Shown here in pieces: positions 1 through 8,000 of a stretch of 10,381 bases of DNA. The notes beneath the pieces were generated by a model, which made no database searches, was not told where the DNA came from, and saw nothing but the letters and a program-made list of their open reading frames with translations. The DNA comes from DASZGI01 sp035938995 (GTDB taxonomy: Bacteria > Actinomycetota > Actinomycetes > Streptomycetales > Catenulisporaceae): the NCBI RefSeq assembly GCF_035938995.1, contig NZ_DASZGI010000412.1, positions 1-10,381 on the forward strand. Direction: 5' to 3'. The position numbers were made by a program, and so were the translations under genes. Position 1 is the first letter of the stretch; each line of letters starts with the position of its first letter.

Positions 1-2
1 CG

Positions 3-1253
3 CTAGGCCCCGGACTGGAACTCCGCCCAGCGCCCGGGGTCGAAGCCGCTGGGCACCCGCGGGCGGTCGAACAGGATCGAGCGCTCGCGCACGGCCCGCG
101 CGGTCTCGGAGGTCTGCCGGTCCAGGACGGCGTCGATCTCCTGCGGGCCGAGCCCGTCGATCTCGTCCCAGAACGTCATCACCCGGTTGACGTAGAGCGC
201 GATCAGGTGGTCCCGGGACCGCTCGAACTCGCCCGCGGCCACCCCCTCGAGGCAGTCGGCGAGCAGCAGCGGCCAGTCCTCCAGCCGCACCCGCAGGCCC
301 CACGGCGCGGGGCCGAGCCCCGCCGCCGCCGGGAACAGGCTGACGATGTCGGAGCCGTACGTGGTCAGGTACGCCCCCACCGACCGGGTGACCCAGGCCA
401 CGACCTCCGGATCCTGCCGCTTCGCGGCCGCGTCCACCGCGTCGCGCGGCTCGGCGGCGAACAGCGACGCCGAGGCCGGGCGGGGCCGGTCGGTCGCCGC
501 GGCGATGTGCAGCAGCGCGTCGAGCACCTGCTGCGGCAGGAAAAGGATCTTCGGGAACGGCGAGTTGTGGATCTTGCGGCCGAGCGGCACCTCGACCACC
601 CGGTGCCCTTCGCGCAGCGCGTTCGCGGTCAGCCAGACGTCGATGCCGTAGAGCGACGCGCTGGCCGGGCGCGGCCAGGCGGTCACCCGCTGCATGAAGG
701 CCCGGTTGAACGCGAAGTCGCCGGCGATCGGCTGCTGGAGGGTGGAGCCGAACAGCGCCCCGAGCAGCGGGCACACCAGGTGGTTGGTGCTGTTGGCCTC
801 GTACCGGTTGCGCCGGTAGATGGGCGCGGCCATGGTCGGCGCGGCCCCCTCCACCGCGCGCGCCAGCCGGCCGACCCATTCCGGCTCGGCCGAGCGGATG
901 TCCCCGTCGATCAGCACCAGGCGGGAGGCCCCCAGGTCCATCGCCTTCTCCATCAGCGCGAACACGTTGGTCCCCTTGCCGGTGCCCTCGCCGCCGGAGC
1001 GCACCACGACCTTGCGGGCGCGCACCTCGGTCTCCAGGAACCGCTCCACCGTGCCGTCGGTGCTGCCGTTGTCCGCCAGGACGATCACGCCCGGGCGATC
1101 GGACCCGGCCAGCGCCAGCCCCGCGTCCGCGGTCCGCGCGACGGTGGAGACCGTCGCCGCCTCGTTGCGCGTGGGGATGCCGACCATGGTCAAACCGGTC
1201 GTAGCTGCGCTGGCCGTGCCTACAGCGTCGACCATCTCGCTGACAACGCTCAT
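3..1253 (-). CDS. GT-A fold glycosyltransferase, family 2/GT81-like
   Basis: Probable nucleotide-sugar-dependent glycosyltransferase, cytosolic, with no signal peptide or clear membrane helix. Numbering from the ATG at 1253 (416 residues), visible motifs are PTRNE (27-31), DNGSTDGT (61-68), GTGKGTN (90-96), the metal-binding-type IDGDIRS (115-121), QPIAGDFAF (174-182), GIDVWLT (203-209) and KIHN (227-230). The DxD motif together with QP-x-x-G-[DE] and a later GID and HN resembles glucosyl-3-phosphoglycerate synthase and mannosylglycerate synthase relatives, so a retaining mechanism is possible. The C-terminal third is helical and not recognised. I chose the ATG at 1253 because GAAAGG lies 6 bases upstream of it; a GTG at 1295 would add 14 residues but has no good ribosome binding site. 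The stop codon is TAG at 3-5. The gene is divergent from the synthase genes. Its acceptor is unknown: the synthase's lipid is one option (inference), and a housekeeping compatible-solute or methylglucose-polysaccharide-type role is the alternative. Confidence 0.85.
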   Translation of the reverse strand: MSVVSEMVDAVGTASAATTGLTMVGIPTRNEAATVSTVARTADAGLALAGSDRPGVIVLADNGSTDGTVERFLETEVRARKVVVRSGGEGTGKGTNVFALMEKAMDLGASRLVLIDGDIRSAEPEWVGRLARAVEGAAPTMAAPIYRRNRYEANSTNHLVCPLLGALFGSTLQQPIAGDFAFNRAFMQRVTAWPRPASASLYGIDVWLTANALREGHRVVEVPLGRKIHNSPFPKILFLPQQVLDALLHIAAATDRPRPASASLFAAEPRDAVDAAAKRQDPEVVAWVTRSVGAYLTTYGSDIVSLFPAAAGLGPAPWGLRVRLEDWPLLLADCLEGVAAGEFERSRDHLIALYVNRVMTFWDEIDGLGPQEIDAVLDRQTSETARAVRERSILFDRPRVPSGFDPGRWAEFQSGA

Positions 1254-1259
1254 CGCCAA

Positions 1260-1265
1260 CCTTTC
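1260..1265 (-). promoter_or_regulatory. Ribosome binding site deciding the glycosyltransferase start
   Basis: On the minus strand this reads GAAAGG, 6 bases before the ATG at 1253. The alternative GTG at 1295 has only a GACCGAAACGCCG-like stretch before it, with no purine-rich Shine-Dalgarno match, so the shorter form is preferred. Confidence 0.55.
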
Positions 1266-1320
1266 GGAACCTGCCGCTTCACCGCGCCGCGACACGGCGT
1301 TTCGGTCAGCAGCGTACGAG

Positions 1321-1337
1321 TTTCAAGACTTTCAAGA
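1321..1337. repeat. Two tandem copies of TTTCAAGA, 9-base period
   Basis: TTTCAAGA occurs at 1321-1328 and again at 1330-1337. On the minus strand this reads TCTTGAAAG-TCTTGAAAC, about 70-85 bases upstream of the glycosyltransferase ATG. The repeat is certain. A role as an activator or repressor half-site pair is inference; SARP-type activators also use short direct repeats, but usually with an 11-base period, which this does not match. Confidence 0.5.
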
Positions 1338-1363
1338 TGTGCCATCCTGCGCATAGACGGCAA

Positions 1364-1391
1364 ACAGTAGTTTTCGCGTGGATTTCGTCAA
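1364..1391 (-). promoter_or_regulatory. Candidate promoter for the glycosyltransferase gene
   Basis: On the minus strand TTGACG (1391-1386) is followed after 16 bases by TACTGT (1369-1364). The -35 is a good match to TTGACA and the -10 fits the loose TAnnnT pattern seen in actinomycete vegetative promoters. Transcription would begin near 1357, leaving a leader of about 100 bases that contains the TCTTGAAA repeats. This was found by eye and is not tested. Confidence 0.3.
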
Positions 1392-1726
1392 CGTGTCATT
1401 TCCCGCTAGACCGGCTCGCCACGCCTTGGTGTTCAGCTCCTCGAACGGGGCGGCGGTATCGACTATCGCATGGATTCCCGGTCCGGGGCGGATCGCCGCG
1501 ACCCGGCTTTTCGCGCGTCGTAGCCGGTGGCGCGCCTGGCGCCGCCGCGCGCCTCCGGAGCGCCCCCGCCCGTGCGAACACCGTGCCCGGGTCGCGGCAT
1601 CCGCGGCGCTCCCGCCACCGACGGCAGATTTCCTCTGGCCCACACCCGTGCGGCGGTCGCGGCAGGCGCAGCGCTCGAATGTGCGGCTGGACGACGCGGT
1701 GGGAACCGAATCCCGCTCTTAGGTAT

Positions 1727-1737
1727 GTATACGTATA
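1727..1737. promoter_or_regulatory. Candidate operator: TATACGTATA palindrome
   Basis: TATACGTATA at 1728-1737 is a perfect 10-base palindrome, flanked by symmetric AGG (1721-1723) and CCT further out (1742-1744), each four bases from the core. It lies in otherwise GC-rich DNA between the divergent genes. Its core GTATACGT (1727-1734) recurs at 1938-1945. Such a site would suit a dimeric regulator such as a TetR- or GntR-type protein (inference); no cognate regulator gene is in the window. Confidence 0.35.
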
Positions 1738-1862
1738 TGCGCCTTCGGTCAGCTTCCGGCCGCCGTTGCGATCGCCGGCGGCGGCGCTACGATTCGGCCC
1801 GGCGCACGCCGAGGCGCGACAGGCTTAACAGGATGCGAACAAGTGTGCAGAGCTCCTGCTCA

Positions 1863-1882
1863 CGCAGCTGAAACCGGCTGCG
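1863..1882. other. Hairpin, 8-base-pair stem with AAAC loop
   Basis: CGCAGCTG (1863-1870) can pair with CGGCTGCG (1875-1882), with one G-U pair, around an AAAC loop. No T-run follows on either strand, so it is not a typical intrinsic terminator. It lies just upstream of the AT-rich promoter-like stretch and overlaps the stop codon of a 12-codon reading frame at 1833-1871. Its role is unknown; in GC-rich DNA a stem of this length can arise by chance. Confidence 0.35.
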
Positions 1883-1916
1883 AGAAGGTCACGTATTGCC
1901 AGCACTTTGCTTACCG

Positions 1917-1944
1917 TTGAACAAGATATGAGTACTGGTATACG
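1917..1944 (+). promoter_or_regulatory. Candidate promoter for the synthase operon
   Basis: TTGAAC (1917-1922) and TATACG (1939-1944) are separated by 16 bases, each matching four of six positions of the vegetative consensus. They lie in the most AT-rich part of the intergenic region. Transcription would begin near 1951, giving a leader of about 110 bases. The -10 overlaps the second GTATACGT copy (1938-1945), so a protein binding that sequence would block the promoter (inference). Confidence 0.35.
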
Positions 1945-2047
1945 TGCTGTAGCCACGAATTTACACTGAGGTCGCCTTGGGCGTGGAAGACTGATCGTAC
2001 TCGCCGGTAATCATGAGCTTTCTTCGTATTAGCTAGCACGCCCGTTC

Positions 2048-2056
2048 AGGACGGAG
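2048..2056 (+). promoter_or_regulatory. Ribosome binding site of the first synthase
   Basis: AGGACGGAG ends 5 bases before the ATG at 2062. The GGAG core is well placed and supports this start. Confidence 0.65.
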
Positions 2057-2061
2057 CTGCC

Positions 2062-5000
2062 ATGCCCTCTGCCCGGAATCGACGCGATCTGGTGCTCGCG
2101 GTCAGCCCTTGCGGCATGCCGAACCCGCGGCTCGCGGCCGCCGTCGTGCGGGCGGGCGCAACCGGGATTCTCGACCTCGGGCGCGGCGGTGTGGCGGCCC
2201 GGCGGGCGCTGGAGCTCGCGGCGCAGTGGTCGCCCGGCGGGTTCGGCGTGCGGGCCGGGCGCGGCTGTGAGCTCGACCCCGCGGAGGTGGAGCGGCTGGC
2301 GCCGGGCCGCGTGGACTGCGTCGTCCTCGGCGCCGGGTCCCCCTGGCGGGCGGATGATCCGCGCCTGGCCGGATGGCGCGTGCTGTGCGAGGTCACCAGC
2401 CTCGCGAAGGCCCGGGCGGCCGCCGAGGCCGGCGCGGACGGACTGATCGCCCGCGGCGGCGAGGCCGGGGGAGCGGTCGGCGAGCTGAGCACCTTCGTCC
2501 TGCTCCAGCAGCTGACGTCGGACGCGGACCTCGGCCTGGCGGTCTGGGCCGCCGGAGGTATCGGCGAGCACACCGCTGCGGCCGCGGTGATCGGCGGCGC
2601 GATGGGCGTCGTCCTCGACGTCCAGCTCGCGCTCATGCCCGAGTCCGAGCTGCCGGAGCATGTCAGCGCCGCGATACGCGGCATGGACGGCTCGGAAACC
2701 GTGTGCGTCGGCGGGCACCGCGTGCTGCGCCCCCGCGGCGCGGCAGCCGACGCGTTCGATCCGGCGCTCGCTCCGGAACAGGTTGCTGACCTGCTCGGCA
2801 CCGACCCGGGGGCGTTTCTGCCGATCGGGCAGGACGGCTTCCTGGCCGCGCGCTTCCGCGACCGCTACGCGAACGCGGGCGGTGCCGTGCGGGCGATCCG
2901 GTCCGCGATCCTCGACGCCGCGCGCGACGATGCCACCGCGGACGTGCTGGGCGCGGGCGCGCCGCTCGCGCCCGCCCTCGGTACCCGGCTGCCGGTCGCT
3001 CAGGGCCCGATGACGCGGGTGAGCGACCAAGCCGCGTTCGCCGCGTCGGTGGCGGAGCACGGTGCGCTGCCGTTCCTCGCGCTCGCCCTCTCGAACGCGG
3101 ACCAGACGCGCACGATGATGCAGCAGGCCGCGGCGGCGCTCGGCGACCGGCCGTGGGGCGTCGGCGTGCTCGGATTCGCTCCCGAGAGCACCCGCACCGC
3201 CCAGCTCGAGATCATCAAGGAGCTGCGGCCCGCCTGCGCGATCGTGGCGGGCGGTCGGCCGGCCCAGGCCCGCGCGCTGGAGGACGCGGGCATCAGCACC
3301 TTCCTGCACGTGCCCTCGCCCGGCCTGCTGCGCCAGTTCCTGGACGCCGGGGCGCGCAAGTTCGTCTTCGAAGGCTCCGAGTGCGGAGGCCACACCGGGC
3401 CGCGCGCGAGCTTTCCGCTGTGGGAAGCCCAGCTCGGCGTCCTGGAGGACTGGCTCGCCGAGCATGGCGGGAAAGCGCCGGCGGACAATGGCGCGCACGC
3501 GTGTGAGGTCCTGTTCGCCGGCGGCGTGCACGACGCCCGCTCCGCCGCCATGGTCGCCGCGATGGCCGGGCCGCTCGTCGCGTACGGCGCGCGTGTCGGC
3601 GTCCTCATGGGTACCGCGTACCTGTTCACCGAAGAGGCCGTCCGAAACGGCGCCATTCAGCCCCTCTTCCAGCAACAGGTCGTCGACGCCCAAGCCACGG
3701 CCCTGCTGGAGACCGCCCCTGGGCACACGACGCGCGGCGTGGCCAGCCCGTTCACCGACGAGTTCGAGCGGGTGAAGGAGCAGCTGCGAGAAGCGGGCGT
3801 ATCCGGCCGGGACGCGTGGGAGCGGCTGGAGGAGCTGAACGTCGGGCGGCTGCGCGTCGCCAGCAAGGGTCTGCGCCGCGAGGGGGCCGACCTGATCGCG
3901 GTCGACGAGGCCGGGCAACTCGCCGAGGGCATGTTCATGGCCGGGCAGGTCGCAGTGCTGCGCGACACCGTGACGACCATCGCCGCCCTGCACGACGAGG
4001 TCACCGAGGGCGCCCGCGGCTGCTATGCCGAACGCGCGCAGGTCCTGCGCGAGCGGCTGGACATCCCCGCGGCGGGAGCGCCGGAAGCGCAGCCGGAGGC
4101 CCCGGCCCCGCTGGAGATCGCGATCGTCGGCATGGCCTGCATGTTCCCCGGCTCGCCCGACCTCGCGTCCTTCTGGGCCACCGTGCTCGACGGCGCCGAC
4201 CGGGTGACCGAGGTGCCGAAGGAACGCTGGGACCCCGAGATCTACTACGACCCGGCCGCCGTCGGCCGCGACGCGGGCCGCGCCACCCCGTCGAAGTGGG
4301 GCGGGTTCCTGCCGCCGATCCCCTTCGACCCGCTGCGTTACGGCATTCCCCCGGCGGCGCTCGGCAGCATCGAGCCGACCCAGCTGCTCGCGCTCGAAGC
4401 CGCTCGGCGTGCCCTCGTGGACGCCGGCTACGACCGCACCGGCGTCGACCACGACCGCACCTCGGTCGTCTTCGGCGCCGAAGCGGGCAGCGACCTGTCG
4501 AACGCGGCAGTCCTGCGCAACACCCTGCCCTCGTATCTCGGCACCCTGCCACGCGAGCTCGACGAACAACTGCCGCGCCTGACCGAGGACTCGTTCCCCG
4601 GCGCGCTGGCCAACGTGATCGCCGGACGGATCGCCAACCGGCTCGACCTGGGCGGCGCCAATTACACGGTGGACGCGGCCTGCGCCTCGTCGCTCGCCGC
4701 CGTCGACGTGGCCTGCAAGGAGCTGGCCGGGGGAACCAGCGACCTGGTGCTGTGCGGGGGAGTGGACCTGCACAACGGCATCAACGACTTCCTGCTGTTC
4801 TCCTCGGTGCACGCGCTCTCCCCGAGCGGCCGCTCGCGCACCTTCGACGCCGACGCGGACGGCATCGCCCTGGGCGAGGGCGCGGCCTGCGTCCTGCTCA
4901 AGCGGCTCGCCGACGCGGAACGGGACGGCGACCGGGTCTACGCGGTGATCCGCGGCGTCGGCAGCGCGAGCGACGGCCGCGCGCTGGGCCTGACCGCGCC

Positions 5001-8000
5001 GCGGCCGGAAGGCCAGCGCAGAGCACTGGAACGCGCCTATCGCAATGCCCGGATCTCCCCGCGGCGGGTCGGCCTGGTCGAGGCGCACGGCACCGGGACG
5101 GTGGTCGGCGACCGCACCGAACTGCGTACCCTGACGGACGTGTTCGAGGAGGCGGGCGCGGACCCCGGGAGCTGCGCCCTCGGCTCGGTCAAGTCCCAGA
5201 TCGGGCACACCAAGTGCGCGGCGGGACTCGCCGGCCTGGTCAAGGCGGCGATGGCGCTGCACATCGGCGTCCGCCCGCCGACCGTCAACCTGGCCAAGCC
5301 GAACCCCGGCTGGGATCGCGCACGCAGCCCCTTCGTCTTCCACACCGCCGCAAGCCCCTGGCCAGTCCCGTCCGCCGATCGGATCGCCGGCGTGAGCGCC
5401 TTCGGCTTCGGCGGCACCAACTTCCACGTCGTGCTCAGCGGCTACGAGCAGGAGATCGACGCGCGCCACGGACGCGACGCGTGGCCTGCGGAGCTCTTCG
5501 TCTTCCGCGGCACCGACCGCGCCGCCGCGCACCGCACGATCGAGCGGCTGCTCGCCCGGATGCAGGACGAGCCGAAGGCGCAGCCGTGGCGGCTGCGCGA
5601 CCTGGCGCTCACCGCGTCGCGGGCCGCCGACGGCCGTACCGATCGGGCGTGGGTCGCGCTGGTCGCCTCAGACCCCGATGACCTGGCGGCGCTGGCCCGC
5701 CGCGCCCTGAACGGTGAGCACGACCCAGTGGCAGGGCTCTACCAGCCCGCCGACGACGACCACTTCAGCGAGGCCAAGACCGCGCTGCTGTTCCCCGGCC
5801 AGGGCAGTCAACGGCCCGGGATGCTCGCCGAGCTCTTCGTCGCCTTCCCCGAGATCCAGCACTACCTCAGGCTCGGCTCCGAGTGGGCCGGCCTGATGCA
5901 CCCCCCGACAGCCTTCGACAACGAAACCCGCGCCGAGCAGGACGTCCGAGTGCGCGACACGCGCGTGGCGCAGCCGGCGCTAGGCGTCGCCGGACTGGCC
6001 GTCGACCATCTGCTGCGGCGTCTGGGCATCCGCCCCGACGCGGTCGCAGGGCACAGCTACGGCGAGCTCGTCGCGCTGGCTTCCGCAGGCGCGATCGACC
6101 CGGCGGCGCTGCTTGCCGCCAGCCGCGAACGCGCCCGCGTCATCCTCGAGGCGGCGGGCGACGACCCGGGCGCCATGGCCGCCGTCGCGGCCGGACGGGC
6201 CGAGGTCGAGTCCGTGCTCGCGGCGGCCGGGCTCGACGGCACCGTTGTCCCGGCGAATCAGAACGCGCCGAAGCAGCTGGTGATCTCCGGCCCGACCGAC
6301 GCGGTGGACAAAGCCGTGGTCGAGCTGCGCGCCGCCGGGATCGGAGCCAAGCGCATCCCGGTCGCCTGCGCCTTCCACAGCCCGATCGTCGCGGCAGCAG
6401 GCGACGCGTTCGCCGGAGTCCTCGACGGAATTGAGGTACGCGCTCCCGAGGTCCCGGTCTACGCCAACCGCACCGCCGCACCGTACGAGCCGTCAGCCGC
6501 CGCAGTCCGAGCAGGGCTGGCCGCGCAGATCGGCGCGCCGGTGCGCTTCGCCGACGAGATCGAGGCGATGTACGAGGCCGGGATGCGCGTCTTCGTCGAG
6601 GCAGGTCCCGGCCGCGTGCTCACCCGCCTGGTCGATGCCGTGCTCGAGGGTCGCCCCCATGCCGCAGTGGCCTGCGAAGACCGCCCCGACGCGGGCCTTC
6701 GAGGGCTGCTGCGCGCGCTCGCCCGGCTGGCCACGGCGGGGGTGGCGCTGCGCACGGGCTGGCTGTTCGAGGGCCGCGACACCCTCGACGCCGAGACCGC
6801 GCCCCGCCCGACCCGGCCCGGCTGGACCGTGGACGGCCACCTCGTGCGCACCGCGGACGGCGCCAGCCTCCCCGGGGGCCTGGCCCCCGCCCGACGAATC
6901 TCCCTGGAGGGGACCGTGATCCCGGAGCCCACGGCAGCGTCCGGCGCAGGCCAGACGAATCCGGACGCGCTGCTCGCGGACTTCCTGCGCACCAGCCGCG
7001 AGATGGTCGCCGCACAGCGCGACGTCATGCTGGCGTACCTCGGCGCGACCCCCGGCGCCCGCGTGGTCCTGCAGGCCGGACCCACTGCCGGACCCGCGCT
7101 CGACCAGTACCGGCCCGAACCGATGGCCCTGACCTCGGCGTCTGCGGGGTCCTATGCGCCCCCCGCGGAAACCGTCGCGGGCGCATCGGCCCCGCAGGAG
7201 AACGCCCCGGCAGGCGTGAAGGCAACTGACATCCTGGGCACCGTCCTGGAGATCATCAGCGTCCGGACCGGCTACCCGATCGACATGATCGAGCCCGACC
7301 TCGACCTCGAGGCTGACCTCAGCGTCGACTCGATCAAGCGCACCGAGATCGCCGGGGAACTGGCCAAGCGGCTGAACCTGGGCGCGGCGGACCTCGACGA
7401 CGACCAGTACGAGCAGATGGCGAAAGCCCGCACCGCGCGGGCGATCGCCGCGTGGCTGTCACAGCACCTTGACGACGCGGCGGCGCCCGACCACGCGACC
7501 ACATCGGCAAACGGGCCGGACCAACTCGCGCACCAGGGATCGACCCAACCGTCCTCGGACCCGGCCGGCGCTGCACCATTCGAGGACTTCGCGGCGGTAC
7601 CGGAGCCGGACATCCGCGCCCCGCGGCGCATCGAACTGCGCGAGATCGACGCCCCGCTGCCCGAGACGCCCGACTACGGTGCGCTGGCCGGCAAGCGGTT
7701 CGCGCTGCTCGGCACCGACGAGGCGGCACCGCTCGCCGAAGCGGTCGCCGCCCAACTCGCCGCGCACGGCGCCTCAGTCGAGCCGCCGCGTAAGGCGCAG
7801 CCCTCCGGCACCGAGCCGCCGAGCGACACGTCATCGAACACTGAATCGGCAAACACTCAAGCACCGAACGCTATCGACGGCGTCCTGCACTTCGGCGGCC
7901 TGACCAGCGCAGAGCAGCCGCTGCTTCCCGCTGCCTTCGCCGAGATCAAAACCGTGCTCGCGAACCCGCCACAGTGGTTCCTCGCCGCCCGCCCGGCCGA

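Larger units (their letters stand above)
1254..2061. other. Divergent intergenic region, 808 bases
   Basis: This region separates the minus-strand glycosyltransferase from the plus-strand synthase operon and must carry both promoters. ORFs across it lack the strong third-position G/C bias of the flanking genes and resemble no family I know. About 1400-1720 is GC-rich with nothing recognisable. About 1880-2040 is AT-rich for this genome: at 1901-1960 only 26 of 60 bases are G or C by direct count. Candidate control elements inside it are listed separately. No regulator gene lies in it. Confidence 0.7.

Noticed and set aside
207..1370. A 387-codon plus-strand frame opposite the glycosyltransferase
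   Set aside because: It is rich in Arg, Gly, His and Pro with no domain. The minus-strand frame has clear glycosyltransferase motifs and a ribosome binding site.
1332..1643. Possible small minus-strand gene or gene remnant in the intergenic region
   Set aside because: Its last 48 codons look protein-like at first, but only about 62 percent of third positions are G or C by hand count, well below real genes here. The first half is Arg/Gly-rich noise.
1759..1782. GCCGCCG/CGGCGGC inverted repeat as a terminator
   Set aside because: The 7-base GC-only stem has a 10-base loop and no T-run, and such pairs are expected by chance in this composition. It is also not placed after any gene.
2029..5532. 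A 1167-codon open frame on the minus strand
   Set aside because: It is antisense to the synthase, whose plus-strand frame carries intact KS and flavin-barrel motifs. Its translation is Arg/Gly/Ala/Val-rich with no recognisable domain. Long antisense frames are common in very GC-rich genes.
3816..5681. A 621-codon plus-strand frame inside the synthase
   Set aside because: The translation is Arg-rich low-complexity and out of frame with the conserved KS motifs, so it is a GC-driven shadow.
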